Assembly: GCF_002754475.1 (NCBI RefSeq)
Contig: NZ_PEFL01000001.1
Span: 2,914,001-2,978,000 of the forward strand
DNA from: Comamonas sp. 26
Lineage (GTDB): Bacteria > Pseudomonadota > Gammaproteobacteria > Burkholderiales > Burkholderiaceae_C
Direction: 5' to 3'
Length of the DNA stretch: 64,000 nucleotides
Position 1 is the stretch's first letter; the number at the start of each line of letters is the position of its first letter. Below are positions 39,936 to 49,072 of this stretch, piece by piece. Made by a program: the position numbers and the translations under genes. Below the pieces are notes generated by a model. That model did not search any database. It was not told the DNA's origin and was given only the letters and a program-made list of their open reading frames with translations.

Positions 39936-40808
39936 ATGCCCACCTCTCAATCCCCGATCGGTATTTTTGATAGCGGTGTTGGCGGTCTCAGCGTGCTCCA
40001 GGCGCTACGCCATGAACTGCCACACGAACAGTTTGTGTACCTGGCAGACAGTGGCAATGCCCCCTACGGCGATGCGCGAGGTGATGCCTTTGTGCGAGAG
40101 CGCAGTCTGGCCATTGCCCAACACCTACTTGCACAGCACGGCATCAAAATTCTGGTGGTGGCCTGCAATACAGCCACGGCAGCGGCCGTGGAACTGCTTC
40201 GCTCCCGCCTGCCGGAGCTGCCCGTGATTGGGGTAGAGCCCGCAATCAAGCCCGCATCGTTTTCCAGTCAGACCCACCATGTGGGCGTGATGGCAACGCG
40301 CGCCACCATCAACAGCCAGCGCGTGGCACGGCTGGTGGCCGATCACAGCGAGCGGGCCGACTTTCATCTGCAAGCCTGCGACGGACTGGCCAAAGCCATT
40401 GAGCGCAGTACCGAGCAGCCTTTACCAGAGCAAGCTGACACTACAGAAATAAGAGCACTTTGCGCAAGATACACAAGCGCTCTAGGCAGTTTTGGTCAAA
40501 AAACAGGGCAAATGGACACTCTCGTGCTGGGCTGCACGCATTACGTGTTTGTCAAAGACGATCTGCGCGCCTTGCTAGGCCCGGATATTCAACTGCTAGA
40601 CACCGGTGCCCCCGTCGCCCGTCAGACACGCCGCATGCTGGAGCAGCGCGCCCTGCTGGCCCCTGAAGCCCATTCACAGCAGATCCAGCTTCAGACCACC
40701 GGCACCTTGAGCGCACTGCAAGCCGCCGCTCAGCGCTGGCTGGCCCTGCCCGCGAGCTGCTGCGCGATGGTCAACGTGCCATCGCCCAACGCGGCAATGA
40801 CGGCCTGA
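39936..40808 (+). CDS. murI: glutamate racemase MurI
   Basis: Makes D-glutamate for peptidoglycan. 290 residues. The two catalytic Cys are in VVACNTATAAA and LVLGCTHYVFV, and the N-terminal motif GIFDSGVGGLSVL is intact. Residues about 175-190 (near ALCARYTSALGSFGQ) appear inserted relative to usual MurI. The DNA there resembles the dispersed repeat family of this window (agcgctc against gagcact, on the minus strand). The stop at 40808 is only 9 bp from the stop of the convergent YgjP-like gene. The end (ASCCAMVNVPSPNAAMTA) is atypical and may reflect drift. Confidence 0.93.
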   Translation: MPTSQSPIGIFDSGVGGLSVLQALRHELPHEQFVYLADSGNAPYGDARGDAFVRERSLAIAQHLLAQHGIKILVVACNTATAAAVELLRSRLPELPVIGVEPAIKPASFSSQTHHVGVMATRATINSQRVARLVADHSERADFHLQACDGLAKAIERSTEQPLPEQADTTEIRALCARYTSALGSFGQKTGQMDTLVLGCTHYVFVKDDLRALLGPDIQLLDTGAPVARQTRRMLEQRALLAPEAHSQQIQLQTTGTLSALQAAAQRWLALPASCCAMVNVPSPNAAMTA

Positions 40809-40817
40809 GCGTCAAGA

Positions 40818-41423
40818 TCAGCCCCAAAGCGGTTCACCACCGCAATCCAGATAGCTGAGATAAAAGCGCACATCAAATTCGAGCTGGTGATACTCAGACT
40901 CCATGTGCATGCACAGCTGATAGAAGGCTTTGTCGTGATCCATGATGCGGATATGGGCCAGCTCATGCACGCAAATCATGCGCAAAAATGCATCAGGTGC
41001 CTGCTTGAACATGGCCGCAATATGAATCTCATGTCTGGCATTGGTCTTGCTGCCATGCGCGATGGAACGCCGCGTGTGCAAGCCCAGCGCATTGCGCATC
41101 ACATGAATCTTGCTGTCGTAAGCCACTTTATGCAATTGACCCGAATTGCGCAGATATTCCAACCTAATATCGTCAACGTAGTCGTAAAGTGCCTTATCCG
41201 TACGCACCACATGCGCCTGCGGATACTTGTTCAGCAGCCACTCCGCGGCCTTGCCCGCCACCAGCCATTCGCGCACCTTGCTCTGCAACGATGGCGCATA
41301 GCCCGACAGATACGGCAAGGCCAGCTGCGCCGGTGCATTTTCAGCCGTGGCACGCGCAGCCCTGTTCTTGCGCAGCTGCTGCGTGATGGCACCTGAATAT
41401 TTGGGGGTAGGAATGGGCTTCAT
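40818..41423 (-). CDS. YgjP-like (DUF45/WLM) metallopeptidase-fold protein
   Basis: A 201-residue protein with a zinc-metallopeptidase motif HELAHIRIMDHDKAFYQLC (HExxH). The YgjP/DUF45 family shares this. The start at 41423 (MKPIPTPKYSGA) gives the normal length; a longer frame reaching 41648 reads antisense to the next gene. The substrate is unknown. The gene is convergent with murI. Confidence 0.88.
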   Translation of the reverse strand: MKPIPTPKYSGAITQQLRKNRAARATAENAPAQLALPYLSGYAPSLQSKVREWLVAGKAAEWLLNKYPQAHVVRTDKALYDYVDDIRLEYLRNSGQLHKVAYDSKIHVMRNALGLHTRRSIAHGSKTNARHEIHIAAMFKQAPDAFLRMICVHELAHIRIMDHDKAFYQLCMHMESEYHQLEFDVRFYLSYLDCGGEPLWG

Positions 41424-41436
41424 CGCAAAAGACAAA

Positions 41437-41480
41437 CCCTCTGTGTCACGGCCTGAAGACCGTAGCGCAGAGGGCTTTTT
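41437..41480. terminator. hairpin upstream of the YgjP-like gene
   Basis: ccctctg/cagaggg (41437-41443 with 41468-41474) encloses an acgg/ccgt inner stem. T-rich sequence follows on both strands. On the minus strand it probably ends transcription of the gene at 41497-42129. It lies within about 15 bp of the YgjP start and may also affect its translation. Confidence 0.7.
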
Positions 41481-41496
41481 AATTAGAGTCTGTGAA

Positions 41497-42129
41497 TCAG
41501 TGCAGATGACGTGGGCGGCGGTTGCCTCCACCATGACCAGAGCCTGAGCCGCCGGAGCCACCGCGCGGGGGCTTGCCCAACTCAAGCGAGCTGACCAGAG
41601 CTTCAAAGCGCTGGGAGAACAGCTTGTCGATCTCCTGGACCACGCCACTCAGCTCAGCCCCATCAAAGTGGCGCTCCATCAGGCCGACAACGTCCTGCAC
41701 CAGCAGGTCACGCTGCACCTGCATGATGGCGGCGGGGTTAGGGCCCACAAAGAGCATGACGAAGTCATCGCGGCTTTGCGACTCATCAGAGGCTTCTTCT
41801 TCATCGAACTCGGTGTCGTAGAAGGTCACCTCAATGGCCGAGCCCTGCTCGGCCAGCTCGTTCAGGCTCATGCACATATCGTCCAGCGCCTGACGGAAGT
41901 CTTCATCACCGCGCACCGTCCAGCACATCTGCAGCAGATGCTCCTTCTTATCGAGCTGAATGCCGGGTTCTTCTTCATAAAGACTCCCCTCGGCTTCAGT
42001 CAACGAGCGCGCACCGGCATAGGCCCACAAAGGACGCAATGCGTCTTGCAACTGCTCGTACGTAACATCAGCACGGAGCAGAACCTGACCGTGGACATGA
42101 ATTTCAAAAGCAGCGTTGTAACTAGGCAT
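41497..42129 (-). CDS. conserved hypothetical protein with Gly-rich tail
   Basis: A 210-residue, acidic, probably cytoplasmic protein. N-terminal MPSYNAAFEIHVHGQVLLR is a likely beta-strand domain. The middle contains EEEPGIQLDKKEHLLQMCW and TFYDTEFDEEEASDES. A Gly/Ser/Arg/His tail ends in NRRPRHLH. I do not recognise a named family, although the ORF is clean, long and has good codon use. A terminator separates it from the following YgjP gene. Function unknown. Confidence 0.75.
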   Translation of the reverse strand: MPSYNAAFEIHVHGQVLLRADVTYEQLQDALRPLWAYAGARSLTEAEGSLYEEEPGIQLDKKEHLLQMCWTVRGDEDFRQALDDMCMSLNELAEQGSAIEVTFYDTEFDEEEASDESQSRDDFVMLFVGPNPAAIMQVQRDLLVQDVVGLMERHFDGAELSGVVQEIDKLFSQRFEALVSSLELGKPPRGGSGGSGSGHGGGNRRPRHLH

Positions 42130-42317
42130 CTTTTTTCTCTTGGAGTGCAGGCCCTGTCAGCATGACAGAACTGAGAACCATATTGCACCGAAGTATGGGC
42201 TTTTCCAAGCTCGTGAACCAATGCTTGACACAAGAATGCCAAATCGCATCTCAGACCCTGGATTTTCCCACTTTCAGCACAGCTGACATGCAAGAAGGCC
42301 TCTGAAACCACAAATAC

Positions 42318-42351
42318 AAAAAGCCCGCTACACAAGATATAGCAGGCTTTT
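42318..42351 (-). terminator. terminator after tRNA-Leu
   Basis: aaaagcc-cgcta/tagc-aggctttt with one mismatch; on the minus strand the stem is followed by a T-run. It begins 6 bp past the CCA end of tRNA-Leu. Confidence 0.85.
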
Positions 42352-42357
42352 CAATTC

Positions 42358-42446
42358 TGGTGCCCCGAACCGGAATCGAACCGGTACGCTTCGTTAAAAG
42401 CGGCAGATTTTAAGTCTGCAGTGTCTACCAATTTCACCATCGGGGC
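42358..42446 (-). tRNA. tRNA-Leu (anticodon UAA)
   Basis: An 89-nt tRNA with encoded CCA. The acceptor stem gccccga/tcggggc closes perfectly. The D-loop carries ttggtagaca, and the anticodon stem-loop is cagact-TAA-aatctg (reads UUA). A long variable arm (gccgctttt-acgaagcg region) is typical of class II tRNA-Leu. The T-arm is ccggttcgattccgg. Confidence 0.96.
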
Positions 42447-42448
42447 CC

Positions 42449-42482
42449 ACTTCACAATGTGACGCATACGCCAATGTGAAGT
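42449..42482. repeat. inverted repeat between the two tRNA genes
   Basis: acttcaca (42449-42456) and tgtgaagt (42475-42482) are perfect inverted copies. An additional tcaca-a-tgtga palindrome lies inside (42452-42462). It lies just upstream of tRNA-Leu, where promoter elements would be expected; role unknown. Confidence 0.5.
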
Positions 42483-42510
42483 ATTGCATCAGCCATGCGA
42501 CTAAAGCAAT

Positions 42511-42538
42511 AAAAAAGGGAAGCTTACGCTTCCCTTTT
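42511..42538 (-). terminator. terminator after tRNA-Gly
   Basis: aaaagggaagc/gcttccctttt (42513-42523 with 42528-42538) with a ttac loop and T-run on the minus strand. It separates tRNA-Gly from tRNA-Leu. Confidence 0.9.
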
Positions 42539-42545
42539 CAAAACT

Positions 42546-42621
42546 TGGAGCGGGAAAACGGGTTCGAACCGTCGACCTATACCTTGGCAAGGTATCGCTC
42601 TACCAACTGAGCTATTCCCGC
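42546..42621 (-). tRNA. tRNA-Gly (anticodon GCC)
   Basis: A 76-nt tRNA with encoded CCA. The acceptor stem gcgggaa/ttcccgc closes. The anticodon loop is ttGCCaa (reads GGC), and the T-arm is gacggttcgaacccgtt. The D-arm agctcagttggtagagc is canonical. Confidence 0.97.
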
Positions 42622-42659
42622 ATTTCTGAAAAGTGTTTCACTCAACAGAGCAGATTCGA

Positions 42660-42665
42660 ATTATA
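42660..42665 (-). promoter_or_regulatory. predicted -10 box of tRNA-Gly
   Basis: A perfect TATAAT on the minus strand lies about 40 bp upstream of the mature 5' end. No convincing -35 was found at 17 bp. Confidence 0.5.
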
Positions 42666-42719
42666 GCCACGATTTTCAGGTAATTTTGAGAATCGGACTA
42701 CTTTTTCAAGACTGCGTAT

Positions 42720-44342
42720 TCAAGCCGGTTGCGCAGCCTGCTCCAGCTTGGCTTTGACGATCTGCAGCAAATCGCGCTTTTGCACCTTATTGGAGGCATT
42801 CACGGGCAGGCTGTCGAGTTGCTGCACAAAGCGCGGCACCTTGTAATTCGCCATATTGGCACGGCACCAGACGATGAAAGCATCTTTGTCCAGCGCCACG
42901 CCATTGCGCGTCACAACGCAGGCGCAACCCACTTCACCCATGCGCTCATCGGCCACACCGACGACGGCAATCTGAGCCACATCAGGGTGATTGGAGAGGA
43001 TGCGTTCAATTTCAGCCGGGTAGCAATTGAAACCGCCGACGATGAACATATCCTTCAAGCGGTCGGTAATACGCAGATAGCCGTTCTCATCGAGCACGCC
43101 CACATCGCCGGTATGCAGCCAGCCATCCGCATCAATAGTCTCTGCCGTCGCTTTCTCATCCTCAAAGTAGCCCTGCATGATGTGATAGCCACGCAGCAGT
43201 ACCTCGCCAGCCTCACCAGCAGCTACAGGCTGGCCCTGCTCATCCACGCAGCGCACCTCTGTGCCCGGCAAGGCCTTGCCGCAAGTATTGGCCACGGTTT
43301 CCACATTATCAGCAGGCTCGCACAGCGTAGCGCAGCCACCGCATTCGGTCAGGCCGTAGGCGGTCGTCACGTTCTTGATGCCCAGTTCTTCGCGCATGCG
43401 CTTGATGAGAATCGGGGGAACAGTAGAAGCACCAGTCACCGACGACACCAGCGAGCTCAGATCAAAGCTCTTAAGACCCGGGTGCGCCAGCATGGACAAG
43501 AACAACGTGGGCGGGCCGGGCATGAAGCTGATGCGGTCGCTTTCAATCCGGCGCAGAATGGCTTCGGCATCAAAGACCTGCTCAGGGTAGACCGTAGAGC
43601 CTTGCAGCAAAGCGGCCACCCAGCCGGCCTTGTAGCCAAAGGTGTGAAAGAAGGGGTTGACGATCAGGTAACGGCTGCCTTCGGTCAGCCCCACCACATC
43701 AGACCAGGCCTTGAAGGCCAGAATAGTCGGGCGATGCGAGCACATCACGCCCTTGGGGCGACCTGTGGTGCCTGAGGTGAACATCAAGTCAGCTGTATCG
43801 TCTGGCTTGATCTGTGCTTCGCGCTGCTGCTGGGCTTCGGCGGTTGTGCCTTCGGCCTTGGCCATGAACTGCTGCCAGTTCAGGTCTGCACTGGGCAGCA
43901 CCTTGTCGCCCAGCACCACCACCTGCTCCAGCGTTGTGGGCCGCTGACCCGTCAGCAGATCAGGGTAGTAGTTACTCAGAAAATCGCCCACACACACCAG
44001 CACTCTGGCGCGGCTGCGGTCCAGAATGTCGGCGGCTTCGCCTCCCTTCATGCGGGTGTTCAGCGGCACCAGCACGCCACCGGCGGCATGCACGCCGCAG
44101 GCCGCAATAATCCATTCGCTAACATTCGGTGCCCACAGGGCCACACGGTCACCAGCCTGCACGCCCAGTGTCATCAAGGCGCGGGCGGCCTGGCGGCTCA
44201 GTTGCTGCAACTGTTCATAGCTGATGGATTGCCCGTTCTCGACAATCGCTGCGCGGCTGGCGAAGCGGCTGACCACATCGGCCAACATGCCAGGCAAAGT
44301 CAGAGAAGCCTCAGTCAGCGCGCTCTGGTTGATATTCGACAT
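42720..44342 (-). CDS. acyl-CoA synthetase, FadD3/ScdA-like (TA441 ORF18 position)
   Basis: A 540-residue AMP-forming acyl-CoA ligase. [16 protein letters not shown] is the P-loop and [15 protein letters not shown] the A5 block. The C-terminal lysine region is [12 protein letters not shown]. The position and strand match ORF18 of the Comamonas testosteroni TA441 steroid cluster, reported to activate the hexanor-androstane C/D-ring propionate after ring A/B removal. That activity is also known from actinobacterial FadD3. Overlap or close spacing (3 bp) with ORF17 shows co-transcription with it, tesI and tesH. Ligase chemistry is certain; the steroid substrate is inferred from synteny. Confidence 0.88.
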   Translation of the reverse strand: MSNINQSALTEASLTLPGMLADVVSRFASRAAIVENGQSISYEQLQQLSRQAARALMTLGVQAGDRVALWAPNVSEWIIAACGVHAAGGVLVPLNTRMKGGEAADILDRSRARVLVCVGDFLSNYYPDLLTGQRPTTLEQVVVLGDKVLPSADLNWQQFMAKAEGTTAEAQQQREAQIKPDDTADLMFTSGTTGRPKGVMCSHRPTILAFKAWSDVVGLTEGSRYLIVNPFFHTFGYKAGWVAALLQGSTVYPEQVFDAEAILRRIESDRISFMPGPPTLFLSMLAHPGLKSFDLSSLVSSVTGASTVPPILIKRMREELGIKNVTTAYGLTECGGCATLCEPADNVETVANTCGKALPGTEVRCVDEQGQPVAAGEAGEVLLRGYHIMQGYFEDEKATAETIDADGWLHTGDVGVLDENGYLRITDRLKDMFIVGGFNCYPAEIERILSNHPDVAQIAVVGVADERMGEVGCACVVTRNGVALDKDAFIVWCRANMANYKVPRFVQQLDSLPVNASNKVQKRDLLQIVKAKLEQAAQPA

Positions 44343-44345
44343 AAA

Positions 44346-45413
44346 TTACTCCGGAAATTTGACGCGCAGCTTTTCGCTGGTGGGAACGGACTGACAGGCC
44401 AGCGTCCACTTCTTGGACAAATCTTTGGCATCCAGCACTTCGTTGTGGCGCAGATGGACACTGCCGTCCTGCACCTGACACATGCAAGAGGCGCACATGC
44501 CTGCCTGGCAGGAATACGGCACATTGATACCTGCGCGCAGACCCGCCTCCAGAATGGTTTCAGTGCCGCTGCAGGTGAACTCGTACTCCTCACCATCTAG
44601 GCGCAACTGCACCACAGCTTCATCAACCGCAGCCTCCACAGACGCAGCCGCCTCCTGCATCTGTTGCAAGGTTTCCTCGTCAGGTAGCGAGACAAAGCGC
44701 TCCACATGCACCTGCTCCGACGGCATTCCTGCTTCGATCATGGCCGTCTGTGCCGCATCCATGAAGGGGCCGGGGCCGCAGATAAAGGCTTGACCAGCAT
44801 CGGCGACCCAGGGTGTTGCCCAGGCCACCAGTTGTTTTTGCGACGGTGCGCCCTGCACCGAATCCAGCCAGTGAATGACTTGCAGGCGATCGGGATACTC
44901 GGCCGCCAGTTGCTGCAAATCTTTCTTGAAGATCACCGAGCGCTCATCGCGATTGGCATAGAACAACACCACATTGCCCTGATGCTGATTGAGCACCGTG
45001 CGCAGAATCGAAAACACCGGTGTGATACCACTGCCACCAGCCAGCAGCAGAAAGTTCTGCGACAAGTTTCTGGGCGAAAACAGGCCAGAAGGCGGCATCA
45101 GCTCGATGGCGTCGCCCACGCGAATTTTGTCGCACACCCAGTTGGAACCACGTCCCTGATTCACGCGCTTGACGGTGACGCGCAGCGCATTGTCCAGCGC
45201 AGGCGCGCTGGACATGGAATAACAGCGGGGCACATAACGGCCATCGATAGGCAGTCGCAGCGTCAAGAACTGGCCGGGGCGATAGCTGAATTGCTCGGCC
45301 AGTGCCTCGGGTACATCAAACACGATGGATTTGGTGTCGTGCGTTTCATCAATCACCGCGCTCACGCGCAGCGGGTGGTAACGCGATGTGGTTGTTGTGG
45401 CTTCACTGCTCAT
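44346..45413 (-). CDS. kshB: ferredoxin-NAD(P)H reductase, probable KshB (TA441 ORF17)
   Basis: A 355-residue flavoprotein with a C-terminal plant-type [2Fe-2S] domain. The FAD motif is RCYSMSSAP, the nucleotide site LLAGGSGITPVFS. Iron-sulfur ligands are seen in CQAGMCASCMC and a final Cys in WTLACQ. It is the likely reductase partner of the Rieske 3-ketosteroid 9-alpha-hydroxylase. The oxygenase KshA is not in this window. It is between tesI (80 bp) and ORF18 (3 bp). Similar reductases serve other Rieske systems (phenylacetyl-CoA epoxidase PaaE, for instance), so the KshB assignment rests on the steroid context. Confidence 0.85.
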   Translation of the reverse strand: MSSEATTTTSRYHPLRVSAVIDETHDTKSIVFDVPEALAEQFSYRPGQFLTLRLPIDGRYVPRCYSMSSAPALDNALRVTVKRVNQGRGSNWVCDKIRVGDAIELMPPSGLFSPRNLSQNFLLLAGGSGITPVFSILRTVLNQHQGNVVLFYANRDERSVIFKKDLQQLAAEYPDRLQVIHWLDSVQGAPSQKQLVAWATPWVADAGQAFICGPGPFMDAAQTAMIEAGMPSEQVHVERFVSLPDEETLQQMQEAAASVEAAVDEAVVQLRLDGEEYEFTCSGTETILEAGLRAGINVPYSCQAGMCASCMCQVQDGSVHLRHNEVLDAKDLSKKWTLACQSVPTSEKLRVKFPE

Positions 45414-45493
45414 TTTTATTTACCCCTTACTCACTCACACTTTTTGTCGCAGTCATGTGCCGACGCCCCGACACATGACTGCCCCCAAAGGGG

Positions 45494-47227
45494 TCAGATC
45501 GAAACACGATCCAGCGCCACTGCTGGCTGGACTTGCGCCAGTTGTTCTGACTTGTCATCCTCCAGCGCTGCTGCCTTGCCAGCACGGCGACCAGAGAACA
45601 CACAGTCAGCCAAAGACAATCCGCTCACATAACGTGAAGAGGCCACGCCAATGGCCGTGCGGCCAGCGGCATACAAGCCCGGAATATCGCGGCCTGCACC
45701 ATTGATCACCGCGCCGTTGTCTTCGTTGACCTGGAGGCCACCCAGACTCAGAACGGCCAGCGGGAACATCTTCTGCGTGATGGAGATATCAATGGCAAAC
45801 AGCGAGCCACCCTTGAACTCGTGGTGCATGTCCTTGGACTTGCCCTGCGGGTCCTCAGCTTCGCCACGCGCTGCGGCATTGGCGCTGTCAAACTGGCGCT
45901 GCAAAACAGCGGCATCCATGTCCAGTTTTTTGGCCAGATCGGCAACAGACTTAGCCTTGACTGCGACCTTGTACATCAGCGCCAGCGCTGGCATGGACTG
46001 AAAGGCCCACAGGCCACCAAACAGGCACTGCCACGCAGCCTGCCTGCGCAACTTGCTATCAATAATGAGCCAGCCCTTGCCGCCCTGCTTTTCCATCAGT
46101 TCATAGCCCAGCTTGGCACCATAGACCTGCTCGTTGCAGAAACGCTCACCCTTGGTATTGACCACCAGCCCCTTGGGCCAGACCGACGGAGGCGTGATGA
46201 AGCGCCAGGCCGAGATGTTGTTTAGATCCTTGCCAACGCCACCCACGGACTGACCCAAACGCAGACCCGATCCATCGCAGCCCGTGGCACCTGTCAGCCA
46301 GCCGGGTTTGTATGCCGGTGCGTGCTGGTCCATCAATTCGGAGTTGAAGATATAGCCGCCGGTGGACAGCACCACACCCTTGCGGGCGCGGATAAAGCGT
46401 TTCTCGCCAATCTCGCTCTCAATCTGCGCAGCTTCGCGTCGGCCTGCCTGGGCGCGTGGTGCCTGATACAGACGCCACTTGGCCACCAGCTCATCCAGCT
46501 TTTTGTGGCGCTCAGTGCGTGCGTCACCTTCCGGCAGCACAGTCACTTCAACACCCAGAATCCGGCCGGTGTCTTGCTCGCGCACCAGTCGCTGCACGCG
46601 TGCCTGAGTCAGCGTGCGGGCACCATGGGCCAGCGTAGATTTTTGAAGCGCCGCAAAAAACGTAGCACCCGACTGACCCTTGGCCACCACACGATGACCA
46701 CGCGGAGCAGGCTTCTTGGCCACTTGCGGATTGCCGTAAGCAGGAACCACTTCGTTGCCGGAGTAGTACAGGTACATGCCGTCTGCAGGGTACGACGTTT
46801 TGTACGCAGGCATGGTCGACGCAAAGGTCGCACCCTGCTTTTCCAGCCAGTCCAGATTAGCCACGCTGTCGCGGCTGAAACGTGCCAGCACCTCATCGCT
46901 GACCACGCCATTGACCTCATGCTTGAGGTAGGCGGTCATGGCTTCGGGCGAATCCTCAAAGCCCGCTTGCTTCTGGTACTTGGTGCCACCACCGGCATAG
47001 ACCACGCCGCCCGAGAGCACGCTGGCACCACCACCGCTGAAGCGGTCGATCACCAGCACTTCAGCGCCCTGCTCGCGTGCCTCAATGGCTGCGCTGGCAC
47101 CGGCTCCACCCCAGCCTACGACGACCACATCGGCAGCATCAGACCAATGAATCTCATCGGCAGACCGCACATCCAATGCAGCGCCCACAGGATTAATGGT
47201 GCTGATGCGTTTTTTGGAGTTTGACAT
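45494..47227 (-). CDS. tesI: 3-ketosteroid-delta4(5alpha)-dehydrogenase TesI
   Basis: A 577-residue FAD-dependent dehydrogenase of the fumarate-reductase/KstD superfamily, introducing the C4-C5 double bond of 5-alpha-3-ketosteroids. The N-terminal dinucleotide motif is VVVVGWGGAGASAAIEARE, with RFSGGGASVLSGGVVYAGG following. C-terminal ASSRYVSGLSLADCVFSG carries the Tyr-x-Ser arrangement known for delta4 enzymes. Start at 47227: AGGAGG lies 6 bp upstream on the minus strand; the longer frame to 47320 reads into tesH. Spaced 13 bp after tesH. TesH and TesI together desaturate ring A. Confidence 0.92.
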   Translation of the reverse strand: MSNSKKRISTINPVGAALDVRSADEIHWSDAADVVVVGWGGAGASAAIEAREQGAEVLVIDRFSGGGASVLSGGVVYAGGGTKYQKQAGFEDSPEAMTAYLKHEVNGVVSDEVLARFSRDSVANLDWLEKQGATFASTMPAYKTSYPADGMYLYYSGNEVVPAYGNPQVAKKPAPRGHRVVAKGQSGATFFAALQKSTLAHGARTLTQARVQRLVREQDTGRILGVEVTVLPEGDARTERHKKLDELVAKWRLYQAPRAQAGRREAAQIESEIGEKRFIRARKGVVLSTGGYIFNSELMDQHAPAYKPGWLTGATGCDGSGLRLGQSVGGVGKDLNNISAWRFITPPSVWPKGLVVNTKGERFCNEQVYGAKLGYELMEKQGGKGWLIIDSKLRRQAAWQCLFGGLWAFQSMPALALMYKVAVKAKSVADLAKKLDMDAAVLQRQFDSANAAARGEAEDPQGKSKDMHHEFKGGSLFAIDISITQKMFPLAVLSLGGLQVNEDNGAVINGAGRDIPGLYAAGRTAIGVASSRYVSGLSLADCVFSGRRAGKAAALEDDKSEQLAQVQPAVALDRVSI

Positions 47228-47240
47228 TCGCGCCTCCTGC

Positions 47241-48971
47241 TTAAACAGCCTTGCCCAGCAGGTGTGGGTTTTCCAGCGGCAGGGGCTTGCCCAGCATGTC
47301 GGCCACCGCGCGGAAGGCAAATGTCATGGCTGGGCCAAGAGTAGAACCAGCACCCGCATAGGCAGGGCCCATGACGGAAGCGGAGTTATTACCCACGCAG
47401 TACAGGCCATCAATCACCTGACCTTCGGTGCTCAGAACGCGGCCTTCACGGTCAGTTAGCAGACCGCCCTTGGTGCCGATCTCGCCGGGCCACAGGCGCA
47501 TCGCGTAGAACGGGCCTTTTTCGATGGGCCCCAGATTAGGGTTCTTCAGGCGTGGGTCGCCGTAGTAGCGGTCGAACACGTTGCCGCCGCGGTCAAAGTC
47601 CAGATCCTTGCCGGTTTTGGCGTATTCGGTCATGCGGCGTGCACTGTCCTTCAGACCAGCAGCCTCCACGCCGATCTGGCCAGCCAGCTCTTCCAGCGTT
47701 TCGCCCTTCCAGTACACATTATTCAACCAGCTCTTGCGCACCTTGCTGTCTGGAATGGCGGAGGCAGGCATCAGCGGCCCCATGGGGTTCTGGGCACGGA
47801 AAGAGGCATCAAAAACAATCCACGCAGGCACGCCGCCATTGCCCTTGGCATGTTCGGCCAGCATGGCTTGTTGAAACTCGGGGTATGGGCCGGACTCATC
47901 CAGAAAGCGCTGCCCCTTGTTGTTGACCACCATGCAACCAGGCAATGAACGCTCTACAAAAATACCGCGGAAGGCCGCCTCTTTAGGAACATCCATCGTC
48001 GGCACGCCCCAGGACCAATCCATCAGGTGCAGTTGCGCACCCACAGCCTGACCGGCGCGGTGTGCATCACCAGTATTGCCGCCTACGGGGGTGGCAGTCC
48101 ATTCAGCCTTGGTGGGCTTGGTCAAATACTGGTCGCGCATTTCCTGGTTGCGCTCAAAACCACCCGCACCCAGCATCACACCGCGCTTGGCGTTGACCTG
48201 CATGCGCTGGCCGTTCTTTTCAACGATGACGCCTGTCACGCGGCCCGATGCGTCCTTCACCAGCTCCTTCAGCGGCGACTTGCTCCACATCTCAACACCG
48301 ACCTTGTTGGCCGCTGTCAGCAGGCCAGCGATCAAGGCCTGACCACCGGCCATGCGGCGATCGCGAGTCGTCTTGCTGCGCCAAGGGTAGTCAAGAAAAT
48401 ATTTGAGCATGATGCCCACAATGGTGAAGCGCGACTTCAGCTCACGCGACAGCATGGAATGCGCTTCAAACGCATTAATGCTCATCTTGCCAAACAGCAT
48501 GTTGCCCGTGGCACCAGGGCGCATGGTTTCAAGCGCTGGCAAGCCCAGCTTGGCGGCGTTGAAATCCATCGGATCCATGGTGCGACCGCCGGGCTTGGAG
48601 CCTTCGATATGAGGGTAGTAGTCAGCGTACTTAGCCATGGCGCGATAGGGAATACCGATCTGGCGCAGGTACTCGGCCATCTTGCTGGCGGTTTCCACAT
48701 AGGCCAGCACACGGTCATCCGTGGCCATGCCGCGCACGCAGCGCTTCATGTAGCTGAATGCGGTTTCAAGGTCATCTTTGATGCCCGAATTTTTCTGATC
48801 ATAATTAAGCGGAATCCAAATACCACCACCCGACAAAGCGGAGGTGCCACCAAACAGATCTGTTTTCTCGACCAGCAACGTCTTGAGGCCTTGCTCCTGC
48901 GCGCGAATCGCGCCCAGCAGGGCGCCCGCTCCCGAGCCCACGACGATCAGGTCATATTCTTGTTCTGCCAT
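47241..48971 (-). CDS. tesH: 3-ketosteroid-delta1-dehydrogenase TesH
   Basis: A 576-residue FAD enzyme (KstD type) that puts the 1,2 double bond into ring A, a step that leads, with 9-alpha-hydroxylation, to opening of ring B. DLIVVGSGAGALLGAIRAQ is the N-terminal FAD motif; GGTSALSGGGIWIP follows. C-terminal MGPAYAGAGSTLGPAM contains the catalytic Tyr and nearby Gly of KstD. Next to tesI (13 bp) as in TA441. About 100 bp after the stop of tesA2, so it may share the tesA2 promoter or have its own. Confidence 0.94.
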   Translation of the reverse strand: MAEQEYDLIVVGSGAGALLGAIRAQEQGLKTLLVEKTDLFGGTSALSGGGIWIPLNYDQKNSGIKDDLETAFSYMKRCVRGMATDDRVLAYVETASKMAEYLRQIGIPYRAMAKYADYYPHIEGSKPGGRTMDPMDFNAAKLGLPALETMRPGATGNMLFGKMSINAFEAHSMLSRELKSRFTIVGIMLKYFLDYPWRSKTTRDRRMAGGQALIAGLLTAANKVGVEMWSKSPLKELVKDASGRVTGVIVEKNGQRMQVNAKRGVMLGAGGFERNQEMRDQYLTKPTKAEWTATPVGGNTGDAHRAGQAVGAQLHLMDWSWGVPTMDVPKEAAFRGIFVERSLPGCMVVNNKGQRFLDESGPYPEFQQAMLAEHAKGNGGVPAWIVFDASFRAQNPMGPLMPASAIPDSKVRKSWLNNVYWKGETLEELAGQIGVEAAGLKDSARRMTEYAKTGKDLDFDRGGNVFDRYYGDPRLKNPNLGPIEKGPFYAMRLWPGEIGTKGGLLTDREGRVLSTEGQVIDGLYCVGNNSASVMGPAYAGAGSTLGPAMTFAFRAVADMLGKPLPLENPHLLGKAV

Positions 48972-49072
48972 ACCTTGTCTCCGAAATCTTTGTTTTATGG
49001 ATGGTCTGTCGCAAAAGAACGCGTGCAGCAGTGGCCTCTATGGGCGACTGCCGCAATTTCAGCTGATCAAAA

